Shown here: positions 1-8,077 of the stretch, one piece after another
Layout of the letters: each line of letters starts with the position of its first letter
How positions within the stretch are numbered: the stretch's first letter is position 1
From: Lentisphaeria bacterium
GTDB taxonomy: Bacteria > Verrucomicrobiota > Lentisphaeria > Victivallales > Victivallaceae
Assembly (NCBI GenBank): GCA_900768515.1
Contig: CAAGDG010000004.1
Coordinates: forward strand, 1 to 13,978
Direction: 5' to 3'
DNA: 13,978 nucleotides
Notes under the pieces: generated by a model
What the model was told of the DNA's origin: nothing
The model's input: the letters and a program-made list of their open reading frames with translations, nothing else
Database searches by the model: none
Position numbers and translations under genes: made by a program

Positions 1-206
1 AACAGCAGGTCGCCCAGTTCCTCGCAAAGCAGCTCCGGGTCGCAGCGGTCAATCGCCTCCACCACCTCGTAAGCCTCTTCAATCACGCAGTTCCGCACGC
101 TGGCGTGGGTCTGCGCGCGGTCCCACGGACAGCCGCCCGGGGCCCGGAGCCGTTCCAGAATTTTCAGCAGAGACTCCGCGGTCGGAGCAAAATCAGCCGT
201 TTCCAT
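1..206 (-). CDS. mazG: MazG-family nucleoside triphosphate pyrophosphohydrolase, N-terminal part (cut by window edge)
   Basis: The first 68 codons of a MazG-type NTP pyrophosphohydrolase are visible; the rest lies beyond the left edge. These enzymes hydrolyse (d)NTPs to NMP and pyrophosphate, acting in nucleotide-pool housekeeping or in lowering stress nucleotides. Direct support: the family opening LRAPGGCPWDRAQTH (residues 20-34), the metal-binding EExxE at E43-E44-E47 (sequence IEEAYE), and the second half ExxD at E63-D66 (EELGDLL). The ATG at 206 lies only 2 nt after the bamA stop (TAATTATG), with no clear ribosome-binding site, so translation probably depends on ribosomes finishing bamA. 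It is the last visible gene of the prs-to-bamA unit. Family assignment is secure; whether the protein has one or two MazG domains cannot be seen. Confidence 0.93.
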   Translation of the reverse strand, partial: METADFAPTAESLLKILERLRAPGGCPWDRAQTHASVRNCVIEEAYEVVEAIDRCDPELLCEELGDLL

Positions 207-208
207 AA

Positions 209-2548
209 TTAAAATGTGAATCCCACGTTGAAATGCAGCCGCAGCTTGCTGTCGACATATTTGAGGTTGTTGACCACCGGGTAGGCAAGATCGAGCCGGA
301 TCGGCGCATTGACCACCGGAAGCCGGATCCGCAATCCGTAACCGACCCCGACGTTGAGGTCGGAGAAGTCCATCTCGTAGGAGTCGCGCCAGGCGTTGCC
401 GACATCCACAAACGCCGCCCCGCGCAAAGGACCCCAGATCGGATGCGTCACCTCCGCGGTCAGCAGCAGCATCGTCTGACCGCCGATCTGATCGTCCTTG
501 CCGATGGCCGGCGCGACAGTCCGGTACTCGAAACCGCGCAGAGAATCGCTGCCGCCCAGAAAATAACGCTCGAAAATCGGCACGTCGCCATCGTTTTTGA
601 AGGTGCCGACCGTCCCGATCTTGGCCCCGACCATCGCAATGATCGCCTTGTCAAAGAAACTGTAATAATAACTTCCCTTCGCTTCCAACCGGTAAAAATC
701 GGTCGAGGAACCGAGCATCTTCGGGGAGACCGCTCCGAACAGGTTGATATTGTACCCCTCGGTCGGATCGGTCAGGCTGTCCCTCGTGTCGCGGCCGATC
801 ATCACCGACGGCTGGCTGACCAGATGGTTCCCCTTCTGATCGTATTTGCGCATGTACTCCTTCATCCGTTTGCCGTCGATGTCGCGCACGTCGACATTCT
901 CAAACTTGTAACCGACCGCAACGGTGGTGAATTCATCGAAAATCCGCCGGGAGAAGGAGAAACGTCCGCCGGTCCGCAGTTCCGACCAGCGGTCGTAAAT
1001 CACCTGGTTCATGTAGCCGGAAATCTCGAATCGGATCGGAAGATCCAGAAACCACGGTTCGACAAAATCAAGGTTGAATCCGGCGTTGTCCACGCCGACG
1101 ATCCCCTGCAGCCGCAGCCGCTGCCCGCCGCCATAAAACCAGTTGCCCGGATCGAAAAGATCGAAATTGTCCGTCGAAATCTCCGCCATGCCGAAGACAC
1201 TGTTCACGTCGGAGACTCCGCCGCCGATTCGGAAATGATAGCGGTCCGGCTTCTCCTCGACTCGGAACTCCACGTCCTTCTCGTTGAGCGAATCCGTTCC
1301 GACCGCGGTCGCCTTCACCGTCTCAAAGTAGCCCATTCCGAGCAGACGCTGACGGCTGACGTCGATCCGGAAGCGATCGACCGGATCTCCGGGCTGAATC
1401 GCCAGATCACGCCGGATCACCTTGTCCTTGGTCTGCACGTTCCCGACAATATTCACGTTGCGCACCGTGAACTTGCGCCCCTCGATGATCTCGTAGACGA
1501 TGTCGACGGTGTGACTTTCGAAATCCGCGTGATGAACCGGGCGGCAGCTCACTTCAGCATAACCCAGGGACTCATACTTGGAAGCGATCGCACGGCGGGT
1601 GGCCTCCTCGGCGGCCCGGGAGTAGACGCTCCCCTCCGCCAGCGCCAGGCACGCCAGCAGCTCCTCCGAAGCAAACACCGTATTTCCGGCAATCGACTGC
1701 CTGCCGACGTGGTAGGGTTCCCCCTCTTCGATCTTGAACGTGATGTCCACGTACTCCGGATCGTCCGCCAGCGGCGTGACCTTGACCTCCTCGATTTTGA
1801 AATCAAGATAACCGGCATCCAGATACTTCTCCCGGATCCGCGCCTTGTCCAGATCGAGTTCACGGCGGTTCAGCATGCCGCGGTTCAGATAGTCGTTCAG
1901 AAACGGAAGCCAGTTCAGATAGCTGTACTGGTTGGCGATCGAATGACGGAGATCCCACTGCGAAAAGACCGTCGCGCCGTCGAAGAGCACATCGTGCACC
2001 TTCTGTTTGAGATTCTCCTCGATCCGGAAGGTCAGCGTCACCGCTTTTCCGTCGGCATCCGGCAGAATCACCGGCGTGACCGTCGCATCGGTATACCCCT
2101 TCTCCCGGTAGAACTCCCGCAGTTTGTCAAGGCTCCCGCGCAGCGCCCGGTCATTGAGCAGAGAACCCGCGGCGATCGACACCTGCTTGGCCAGCTCTTC
2201 CGCCGAATACTTGGCGTTGCCGCGGAAAAACACCTCGCGCACCCGCGGGCGAAGAGTCAACTGAAAAATCACCTCCACCCGGCCGTCCGGCAGCTCCCGG
2301 GTCCGACCGACCACATCCGCGAAATTCCCGGTGTTGTAGAGACGCTTGATGTCCTCGTTGAGAATCTCATCCGAGAATTCCATCCCGGGACAAAGCTGCA
2401 CGGTGGCGATGAAGTGCGCTTCCGGCAGTTTCTGCGCCCCTTCCTGCTCGAACTTGACTTCGGCCACCTGCGCCGCCTGCAGATTCCAGACGGCCAGCAG
2501 CAGTGCCGCCACCGCCGTCCACCGGCTCTTTCGTCTCAGCAAATTCAC
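209..2548 (-). CDS. bamA: Outer membrane protein assembly factor BamA (Omp85 family)
   Basis: Core subunit of the outer-membrane machine that folds and inserts beta-barrel proteins. The 779-residue product has the expected order: a basic N-terminus with a hydrophobic signal segment (about residues 1-26, cleavage probably after LQA), five POTRA-like repeats (roughly 27-100, 103-180, 183-278, 281-358 and 361-434), and a C-terminal 16-stranded barrel (about 436-779). The conserved L6-loop RGF motif is at 671-673, preceded by FERYFLGGSDSL. The chain ends in phenylalanine (VGFTF), typical of a beta-signal. Length is close to the usual ~800. The start is GTG with a GGGGGA ribosome-binding site about 7 nt upstream; I see no ATG that gives a better signal peptide. 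It is 62 nt downstream of dnaB with no terminator between, so probably co-transcribed. It shows the organism has a Gram-negative envelope. Confidence 0.96.
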   Translation of the reverse strand: MNLLRRKSRWTAVAALLLAVWNLQAAQVAEVKFEQEGAQKLPEAHFIATVQLCPGMEFSDEILNEDIKRLYNTGNFADVVGRTRELPDGRVEVIFQLTLRPRVREVFFRGNAKYSAEELAKQVSIAAGSLLNDRALRGSLDKLREFYREKGYTDATVTPVILPDADGKAVTLTFRIEENLKQKVHDVLFDGATVFSQWDLRHSIANQYSYLNWLPFLNDYLNRGMLNRRELDLDKARIREKYLDAGYLDFKIEEVKVTPLADDPEYVDITFKIEEGEPYHVGRQSIAGNTVFASEELLACLALAEGSVYSRAAEEATRRAIASKYESLGYAEVSCRPVHHADFESHTVDIVYEIIEGRKFTVRNVNIVGNVQTKDKVIRRDLAIQPGDPVDRFRIDVSRQRLLGMGYFETVKATAVGTDSLNEKDVEFRVEEKPDRYHFRIGGGVSDVNSVFGMAEISTDNFDLFDPGNWFYGGGQRLRLQGIVGVDNAGFNLDFVEPWFLDLPIRFEISGYMNQVIYDRWSELRTGGRFSFSRRIFDEFTTVAVGYKFENVDVRDIDGKRMKEYMRKYDQKGNHLVSQPSVMIGRDTRDSLTDPTEGYNINLFGAVSPKMLGSSTDFYRLEAKGSYYYSFFDKAIIAMVGAKIGTVGTFKNDGDVPIFERYFLGGSDSLRGFEYRTVAPAIGKDDQIGGQTMLLLTAEVTHPIWGPLRGAAFVDVGNAWRDSYEMDFSDLNVGVGYGLRIRLPVVNAPIRLDLAYPVVNNLKYVDSKLRLHFNVGFTF

Positions 2549-2610
2549 CTGTCGATCCCCCGCGTCCGGCGTTCCCCCCGAACGTTGTACGCTGTTTCCG
2601 AACCGCCCTG

Positions 2611-4032
2611 CTACCGCGGACAGTCCTCCTCCTTATACGGGGCGGCCGGCAGAAACTCCATGCGAGACGGAAAGAAATTCAGCTTGATCTCCCCGATCCG
2701 CCCGTTACGATTCTTTTCAATGATCCAGAGCGCCTCGACACTCTGCCCCTCTCCCACAGTTTTGGCATCTTCGCGGTTGCGGTGCAGAAAGGTCACAATG
2801 TCGGCATCCTGCTCAATGCTCCCGGATTCCCGCAGATGCGCCAGCTTGGGCTTGGCGCCGGCGCCGGCCGTCTTGTCCACCTCCCGGTTCAGCTGCGCCA
2901 GCACCAGCACCGGAATTTTCAGATCCTTGGCAAGCGCTTTGATTCCGCTGGAAATTTCGGCGACCTCCTGCTGGCGGCTCTCGACGCGCCCGCCCGCGTG
3001 CATCAACTGCAGATAGTCGATCACCACGCATTCGATCTTCTCCTTCATCTTCAGCCGGCGCGCCTTCGCCCGCAATTCCGCAATGGTGATCCCGGGCGTC
3101 GGGTCGATGAAAAGCTTCGCCTTCTGAAACTTGGAAACCGCCCCGGTGAGCCGGCTCAGCTCGCTGGGCTGAAAAGTTTTGCTCCAGAACATCGACTCCG
3201 AAACACCCGCCTCGGTGCAGAGCAGCCGCCGCGCAATCTGCTCGGAGGTCATTTCCAGACTGAAGAACGCCACCCGGCGCGGACTCTCAGGCCGCAGCAC
3301 CAGGTTGCGGATCACATTCAGCGCCAGACTGGTCTTGCCGATCGAGGGACGTGCCGCCAGCACGAACATTTCACCGGGCTTGAGACCTCCGGTGTAACTG
3401 TCAAGCTGCGCGAACCCGGTCGGAATCCCAACCTCGACCTTCCCGTCCAGAATATCCCGCAGCGTCTGGAATTCCCCCTTGATCGCCGACTGAATCTCGA
3501 CAATCTGACTGGTCTCCTCCTCGTGCCGGATGTTGTAGATGTCGGTCTCGATCTCTTCGACCAGATGAACCGCCTCGGCATCGGTGTTGTAACACTTCAG
3601 CAGCGATTCGCTGCAGACGTCAATCATGCGGCGCAGCGTCGCGTAATTGCGCAGAATCACACACCACGCCTCAAGATTGACGGTGGTGGCGATGGAACCG
3701 ACCAGTTCCGCAAGAAAAAGCTCGCCGCCGACCGCTTCGAGCTTCCCTTCGCTCTGAAGCTGGTGGGCGACCGTGACCAGGTCGACTCCGGAGGAACTCC
3801 CGGCATGACGGTGCGGCTTGCTGTTCAGCTCGACAATCACCCGGAAAATCTCGCGGTGAACATGCGAATAGAACACCTCCGGACTCCGGAGATGCTCGAT
3901 CGCGATGTCCACGCAGGGCTCGGGTTCGCGCAGCATCGCTGCAAGCACAGCCCGTTCCACCGCGGGATCATGCGGCTGCGCCCGGTCCGGCATCACCCCG
4001 GCGGGCGCTTCCGCTTTGCCTTCGAAAGCCAT
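2611..4032 (-). CDS. dnaB: Replicative DNA helicase DnaB
   Basis: Hexameric ATP-driven helicase that unwinds DNA at the replication fork and recruits primase. The 473-residue product has the N-terminal helical domain (about 20-170) and a RecA-like ATPase domain (about 195-465). Walker A is ARPSIGKTS at 227-235, followed by the FSLEM segment (257-261); Walker B is VVIDYLQL at 336-343. The diagnostic QLNRE...LRESGSIEQDAD block is at 380-411. Length is normal for DnaB and no intein is visible. The ATG at 4032 lies 6 nt after the rplI stop, with a GGGG stretch at the end of rplI as a weak ribosome-binding site; a start at M14 is possible but less likely. Following rplI is the standard position in the rpsF-ssb-rpsR-rplI-dnaB block. 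Confidence 0.97.
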   Translation of the reverse strand: MAFEGKAEAPAGVMPDRAQPHDPAVERAVLAAMLREPEPCVDIAIEHLRSPEVFYSHVHREIFRVIVELNSKPHRHAGSSSGVDLVTVAHQLQSEGKLEAVGGELFLAELVGSIATTVNLEAWCVILRNYATLRRMIDVCSESLLKCYNTDAEAVHLVEEIETDIYNIRHEEETSQIVEIQSAIKGEFQTLRDILDGKVEVGIPTGFAQLDSYTGGLKPGEMFVLAARPSIGKTSLALNVIRNLVLRPESPRRVAFFSLEMTSEQIARRLLCTEAGVSESMFWSKTFQPSELSRLTGAVSKFQKAKLFIDPTPGITIAELRAKARRLKMKEKIECVVIDYLQLMHAGGRVESRQQEVAEISSGIKALAKDLKIPVLVLAQLNREVDKTAGAGAKPKLAHLRESGSIEQDADIVTFLHRNREDAKTVGEGQSVEALWIIEKNRNGRIGEIKLNFFPSRMEFLPAAPYKEEDCPR

Positions 4033-4038
4033 CGGACG

Positions 4039-4491
4039 TCAGCCCCGCACCACCCAGACCTTGATCTTGGCGGAGACGGCGGCGTGCAGCTTGACCTCGA
4101 CTTCGAAGCTGCCCAGCGTCTTGATCGGCGGATCCAGCTTGACCTGGTTGTGGTCAACCTCGAAGCCCTGCGCCGCAAGCTGCTCGGCAATCATGCGCGC
4201 CGTAACCGAACCGAAGAGCTGTTCGTCCTCGGTGGCCTGCATCGCAATCGAAAGCTCGACGCCGGCAAGCTTCTCGGCCAGCGCCTTCGCGTCGGCCAGT
4301 TCCTTCTCGCGGCGGGCCGCGATCAGCGCCTTGCGCGATTCGATCAGCCGCAGCGTTCCGGGCGTCGCTTTCGCCGCCAGACCGCGCGGAATCAGATAGT
4401 TGCGGGCATAGCCCGGAGCGACGTGAACCTCGTCACCGGCCAGCCCGAGATGCTCCACATCATCCAGGAGAATCAAATTCACATGAGCCAT
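4039..4491 (-). CDS. rplI: 50S ribosomal protein bL9
   Basis: Large-subunit ribosomal protein that binds 23S rRNA near the L1 stalk and helps keep the reading frame. The 150-residue length is normal. The N-terminal domain carries the signature GDEVHVAPGYARNYLIPRGLA (residues about 19-39); it is followed by a long charged connecting helix (about 45-75) and a C-terminal domain containing LFGSVTARMIAEQL. The ATG at 4491 has a strong ribosome-binding site, AGGAGAGG, 9 nt upstream. It is 25 nt downstream of rpsR and 6 nt upstream of dnaB, consistent with tight co-expression. Confidence 0.97.
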   Translation of the reverse strand: MAHVNLILLDDVEHLGLAGDEVHVAPGYARNYLIPRGLAAKATPGTLRLIESRKALIAARREKELADAKALAEKLAGVELSIAMQATEDEQLFGSVTARMIAEQLAAQGFEVDHNQVKLDPPIKTLGSFEVEVKLHAAVSAKIKVWVVRG

Positions 4492-4516
4492 AACTGTCTT
4501 CCTCTCCTGCGTTGTA

Positions 4517-4753
4517 TTAGTAGACCAGCGCGATGATCCGCGCCCGCTTCACAGCCGTGGCCAGCATCTTCTGATGATCGAGGCAGGTTCCGGTGATCCG
4601 ACGCGGCATGATCTTGCCCTTTTCGGTCTGGAACTTCGCCAAGGTTTCCGCGTCCTTGAAGTCGATGTAGGAGACCTTCGCTTCGCAGAAACGGCAAATC
4701 TTCGGCTTCGCCGGCGATCTGCGGCGACCTTGTCTTTTCGCACCCTGCTGCAT
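4517..4753 (-). CDS. rpsR: 30S ribosomal protein bS18, cysteine-containing (zinc-type) form
   Basis: Small-subunit protein that pairs with bS6 on the 16S rRNA platform. The 78-residue product shows the S18 core: CRFCEAKVSYIDFKD (20-34), KGKIMPRRITGTC (45-57) and a basic C-terminal helix KRARIIAL. It carries CxxC at C20-C23 and CxxH at C57-H60 (TGTCLDHQ). These are the four ligands expected of the zinc-binding C+ version of S18, so zinc binding is a strong inference. The ATG at 4753 has AAAGG about 11 nt upstream. It is 59 nt downstream of ssb and 25 nt upstream of rplI. I see no second, cysteine-free S18 in the window. Confidence 0.96.
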   Translation of the reverse strand: MQQGAKRQGRRRSPAKPKICRFCEAKVSYIDFKDAETLAKFQTEKGKIMPRRITGTCLDHQKMLATAVKRARIIALVY

Positions 4754-4812
4754 AATTATCTATACCTTTCGTTTATCTGTCAGGATTTTTCTGTTTTTGA
4801 TCTTTTCACCGG

Positions 4813-5400
4813 TCAGAACGGAATGTCGTCTTCCGCACCGGCATCCGGATTGAACGCACCGTCCGGCATCGGCGGCGGCTGCGGCGCCTGACGCGGCATC
4901 GCGCCATTCCCCGGCATCGCCGGCTGCTGACGGGGCATTCCCCCCTGCGGCCGACCATACGATCCGCGCGGCTGCGGCGCCCCGCCATATCCGTACCCGC
5001 CGTCATATCCGGCCCCGTTCGACGCCGGATACCCGCCACCCTGGGCACCGCCCTGGGCACCGTCCTGCCGGCGGTTCATGAACTGAACCTGCTCGGCCAC
5101 GACCCGCAACTTCGAACGCTTTCCGCCGCCGTTGCGGTCTTCCCACTGATCGAGCTGCAGCCGCCCCTCGATCATGACCTGGGAACCCTTCTCCAGAAAC
5201 TGCTTGCAGTTCTCGGCGGAACGCCCCCAGACCACGACGTCGACGAAGCAGGGCTCTTCAACCGCCTCTCCGGTACTGGAGGTGTAACGGCGATTGACCG
5301 CGAGTCCCAGCTCGCAGACCGCCTGACCGCTCGGAAGCGACCGGAGATCCGGATCGCGGGTCAGGTTGCCCAGCAGAAAAACTTTATTCAGCGATGCCAT
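4813..5400 (-). CDS. ssb: Single-stranded DNA-binding protein
   Basis: Protects single-stranded DNA and recruits replication and repair enzymes through its acidic tail. The 195-residue product has an OB fold at about 1-108, opening with MASLNKVFLLGNLTRDPDLR and including the VVVWGRSAENC segment (55-65). A long low-complexity linker rich in Gly, Gln, Pro, Tyr and Arg follows (about 110-185), then the canonical C-terminal tip DDIPF (191-195). I chose the ATG at 5400: GGAG lies 9 nt upstream, whereas the in-frame TTG at 5406 would be only 3 nt from that site. It sits between rpsF and rpsR, the usual place. The linker contains tandem GAQGG units (about 114-123) from a short DNA repeat around 5040-5062. 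Confidence 0.96.
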   Translation of the reverse strand: MASLNKVFLLGNLTRDPDLRSLPSGQAVCELGLAVNRRYTSSTGEAVEEPCFVDVVVWGRSAENCKQFLEKGSQVMIEGRLQLDQWEDRNGGGKRSKLRVVAEQVQFMNRRQDGAQGGAQGGGYPASNGAGYDGGYGYGGAPQPRGSYGRPQGGMPRQQPAMPGNGAMPRQAPQPPPMPDGAFNPDAGAEDDIPF

Positions 5401-5455
5401 TTTCAATGACTCCGGGTTGAGTTGCTGTTTCTTCCGGATGGACGCCAGCGGCGCC

Positions 5456-5785
5456 TTACTCCAGATTCAGCGCGACCGTGCCGGCCTCCACCGCCGCGGG
5501 ACGGTCGCAGACCAGAATCATATTGCGCAGAATCCGCTCGTCAAGTTTGTACTTCTCCTTGATCTCCCGAACCTTCGAGGTCTCCAGCTCGAAGACGAAA
5601 TCAAAGTAGATCCCCGCCTTGCGCTTGTTGATCTCGTAGGTGAACTGACGGCGCCCCATCGGGGTGGTCGATTCCATCTTGCCGCCCAGCGCCGCGACGA
5701 GTTCGCCGAACTCCTTGCTGAACGCCGCACCTTCGTCATCCGTCTTACGGATGTCCAGAATGAATACCGCTTCGTATTTTTTCAA
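5456..5785 (-). CDS. rpsF: 30S ribosomal protein bS6
   Basis: Small-subunit protein that forms a heterodimer with bS18 on 16S rRNA. From the chosen start the product is 109 residues (KKYEAVFILDIRKTDDE...), the usual size, with the S6 features GRRQFTYEINKRKAGIYFDFVFE and KYKLDERILRNMILV. The open frame continues upstream to an ATG at 5848, but that would overlap pth by 50 bp and add 21 residues not found in S6 proteins. The TTG at 5785 has an AGAGG ribosome-binding site 7 nt upstream and begins exactly where the family homology begins, so I take TTG as the start. It lies 13 nt after pth and 55 nt before ssb. Confidence 0.95.
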   Translation of the reverse strand: MKKYEAVFILDIRKTDDEGAAFSKEFGELVAALGGKMESTTPMGRRQFTYEINKRKAGIYFDFVFELETSKVREIKEKYKLDERILRNMILVCDRPAAVEAGTVALNLE

Positions 5786-5798
5786 AATAAAACCTCTT

Positions 5799-6413
5799 TT
5801 ATTTGGTTGTTTGCTCTTTTTCCTCCGGAGGCCGGGTGTTGTATTCATTCATCGCCCGGGTGAATCCGGCAGTCAGCACACAGCGCACCGCATCCGCCGC
5901 CCGGTCCAGCGATTTTTCAAACTCCACCTGTTCGGCTCCGTCGAATTTCGACAACACGTAATCAACCGTTCCGCCCGGCTTCGGCCTCCCCACCCCGATC
6001 CGCAGACGCCGGAATGCCGAACTGCCCAGCTCGGCAATCACCGACTTCAAACCGTTGTGGCCGCCGTCCGCCCCACCGGTCCGCAGCCGCAGCCGCCCCA
6101 CCGGCAGATCCAGATCATCGGAGATCACCAGTATCTCCTCCGGCAGAATCCCGTTCTTCCGGGCGAAACCCGCAACCGCCAGCCCGCTCGCATTCATAAA
6201 TGTCTGCGGCAGCTGCAGAAACAGATTCCTTCCACGGAAACTCCCGGCATGCACAAAACTCTCCGCAACATGCCGGACCTCAAACCGCCCCGGCGGCATC
6301 GCCGCCAGCAGCCGCCCGATCACTTCAAACCCGGCATTGTGACGAGTTCCCGCATATTCCGGTCCCGGATTCCCGAGTCCGACCACCAGCCGGATATCTG
6401 TCCCGTCATGCAT
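5799..6413 (-). CDS. pth: Peptidyl-tRNA hydrolase
   Basis: Releases peptides from prematurely dropped peptidyl-tRNA so that tRNA can be reused. The 204-residue product has the family motifs: VGLGNPGPEYAGTRHNAGF with catalytic His25, LPQTFMNASG (68-77), the acidic DDLDLPVG with D99 as the likely His partner (99-106), and GGADGGHNGLKS (113-124). The last ~15 residues are a charged tail. The ATG at 6413 is 27 nt after rplY; a GGGGAT stretch about 9 nt upstream is the likely ribosome-binding site. The rplY-pth pairing is widespread and places this gene in the translation-quality part of the operon. Confidence 0.97.
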   Translation of the reverse strand: MHDGTDIRLVVGLGNPGPEYAGTRHNAGFEVIGRLLAAMPPGRFEVRHVAESFVHAGSFRGRNLFLQLPQTFMNASGLAVAGFARKNGILPEEILVISDDLDLPVGRLRLRTGGADGGHNGLKSVIAELGSSAFRRLRIGVGRPKPGGTVDYVLSKFDGAEQVEFEKSLDRAADAVRCVLTAGFTRAMNEYNTRPPEEKEQTTK

Positions 6414-6440
6414 CTCCGCCGGATCCCCGATCAGGTCCTG

Positions 6441-7079
6441 TTACTTCTTCGCTTCGGCGTCAGCCTCGGCCTTCTTCTCGTTGATCGCTTCCGGCTCGGT
6501 CAGCTCCTCGGCCGGAGCCTCCTCTTCCTGCTTCGGATGGACCACGTGGAAAACCGTCGTCTCCGGATCCACATCCGTCTTCACGCCGGACGGCAGCACG
6601 ATGTCGCTCACATGCAGCATGTCGCCCATGTCGAGCTTGCTCACATCCACCTTGATCAGCTCCGGCAGTTCGGTCGGATGGCAGAGAACTTCCAGTTCAT
6701 GCAGCTCCTGCTCCAGAATCCCGCCGTGCGCAGCGCCGATCGCCTCGCCAATCGCGTGGATCGGAACCAGCGCGGAGATCTCCTCGTTGGCGTTCACCGC
6801 CTGAAAGTCGATGTGCAGCACGTAGTTCTTCAGGTAGTTGTACTGAACTTCCTTGACCAGCGCCAGCGTCCGGCTCTCACCCTCGACCAGCGTGACCATG
6901 TGCACACCGTGACCGGCAAGAACCTTCCAGGCGTCGGCATCGACCGTCAGCGCCTTGCTCGGCTTGCCCTTGCTGTACACGACGGCCGGAATCATTCCGG
7001 CCTTCCGGGCGCGGCGGGAAGCGTTGTTGCCGAATTCGTTGCGCTCCTGCACCGCAATTTCATTGCTTACTTTGCTCAT
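6441..7079 (-). CDS. rplY: 50S ribosomal protein bL25, CTC-type long form
   Basis: Binds 5S rRNA in the large subunit. At 212 residues this is the long form (Ctc / general stress protein type), with an N-terminal 5S-binding domain (about 1-95: RRARKAGMIPAVVYSKGKPS, YNYLKNYVLHIDFQAV) and a C-terminal TL5-like beta domain (about 100-188). A glutamate- and alanine-rich tail follows (about 188-212: KQEEEAPAEE, KKAEADAEAKK), which is probably disordered. The ATG at 7079 has AAAGGGG about 6 nt upstream. It lies 44 nt downstream of prs with no terminator between; the prs-ctc-pth order is conserved in many bacteria. Confidence 0.96.
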   Translation of the reverse strand: MSKVSNEIAVQERNEFGNNASRRARKAGMIPAVVYSKGKPSKALTVDADAWKVLAGHGVHMVTLVEGESRTLALVKEVQYNYLKNYVLHIDFQAVNANEEISALVPIHAIGEAIGAAHGGILEQELHELEVLCHPTELPELIKVDVSKLDMGDMLHVSDIVLPSGVKTDVDPETTVFHVVHPKQEEEAPAEELTEPEAINEKKAEADAEAKK

Positions 7080-7123
7080 GGAACCCCTTTCTTTCTATTG
7101 GTAACTGTATGAGCCGTAATTTC

Positions 7124-8077
7124 TCAGTGGTTGATATAGAAAAGCGACGAGACCGACTTCCCGTCGTGAATGCGACGGATCGCTTCACCAAGCAGCGGAG
7201 CGATGCTCACAACCTTGATCCGGCCGCCGAGATCGTCGCAGATCGGAACCGCGTCGGTGGTGACAAGCTCCTCGATCTCCGGCGTCGCCAGCAGCTTCTC
7301 CTTGCCGGATTCGTTGAGCATGCAGTGCGACACTGCGCAGTAGATCCGCGCGGCACCGTTCGCCTTCAGAATCTTCGCGGCCGCGCAGAGCGTCCCCGCG
7401 GTGCTGGTCAGGTCGTCGGTAATCACGCAGACCTTGTCCCGCACATCTCCGACCAGGTGGCTCGACGCCACCGTGGTCGCATTGATCCGCCGCTTGGTCA
7501 CGACCGCAAAACCGGCCTCAAGCATGTCTCCGTAACTCATCGCCATCTTGGCGGAACCGGAATCCGGAGCGACCACCACGCCGTTGTTCCCGATCAGCTT
7601 CTTCAGGTAGGGAACCAGCACCGGACGGGCGTAGAGGTGGTCCATCGGAATGTCGAAGAACCCCTGGATCTGCTGGGAGTGCAGGTCCATGGTGATGATC
7701 CGGTCCGCCCCCGCCGTCGTCAGCAAATTGGCCACCAGCTTGGCGGTGATCGGAACCCGGGGTTTGTCCTTCCGGTCCTGCCGGGCGTATCCAAAATAGG
7801 GAAGCACCGCGGTAATCCGGGCCGCGCTCGCCCGCCGGGCGGCGTCGATCATGATCATCAGCTCCATCAGATAATCGTTGGGCTTCTTGCAGGTGGGCTG
7901 AATCAGAAAGGCGTCGGCGCGCCGGACGTTCTCCTCAAACTGCACGAAGATCTCGCCGTCGGGGAAGTGCGTCAGATGCACCTTGCCGAGACTGATCCCG
8001 AGATAGTTTGCAATTTGCTGCGACAGTTCCGGGTGCGCGCTCCCGGAATACACACAGATGTGCTTGGCCTCTTCCAT
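7124..8077 (-). CDS. prs: Ribose-phosphate pyrophosphokinase (PRPP synthetase)
   Basis: Makes phosphoribosyl pyrophosphate from ribose 5-phosphate and ATP, feeding purine, pyrimidine, histidine, tryptophan and NAD synthesis. The 317-residue product has PDGEIFVQFEENVRRADAF (39-57), the ATP-binding FGYARQDRKD (95-104), MDLHSQQIQGFF (130-141), the flexible-loop KRR (195-197), and the ribose-phosphate loop ITDDLTSTAGTL (219-230). In that last motif the usual second acidic residue (as in DDxxDTGGT) is Ser224, a variant also seen in other Prs proteins. I chose the ATG at 8077 because the family sequence starts there; in-frame ATGs at 8104 and 8185 would add unconserved residues read out of a hairpin-rich leader. 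A GGAAT stretch about 9 nt upstream is a modest ribosome-binding site. It is the first gene of the ten-gene unit. Confidence 0.96.
   Translation of the reverse strand: MEEAKHICVYSGSAHPELSQQIANYLGISLGKVHLTHFPDGEIFVQFEENVRRADAFLIQPTCKKPNDYLMELMIMIDAARRASAARITAVLPYFGYARQDRKDKPRVPITAKLVANLLTTAGADRIITMDLHSQQIQGFFDIPMDHLYARPVLVPYLKKLIGNNGVVVAPDSGSAKMAMSYGDMLEAGFAVVTKRRINATTVASSHLVGDVRDKVCVITDDLTSTAGTLCAAAKILKANGAARIYCAVSHCMLNESGKEKLLATPEIEELVTTDAVPICDDLGGRIKVVSIAPLLGEAIRRIHDGKSVSSLFYINH

Noticed and set aside
233..3016. Plus-strand open frame of 927 codons antisense to bamA and dnaB
   Set aside because: It mirrors two unmistakable conserved genes, its translation is low-complexity Arg/His/Pro-rich, and no family is recognisable. 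Strong GC bias at third codon positions leaves few stops on the opposite strand.
2503..4536. Plus-strand open frame of 677 codons antisense to dnaB and rplI
   Set aside because: Same cause: a shadow of real minus-strand genes, with no ribosome-binding site or recognisable domain.
5040..5062. Short tandem DNA repeat within ssb as a possible repeat element
   Set aside because: It only encodes the Gly/Gln-rich linker of SSB (GAQGG units); such linkers are normally repetitive.
5401..5406. TTG start for ssb at 5406
   Set aside because: Spacing to the GGAG site would be 3 nt; the ATG at 5400 has 9 nt spacing and the usual MASLNKV start.
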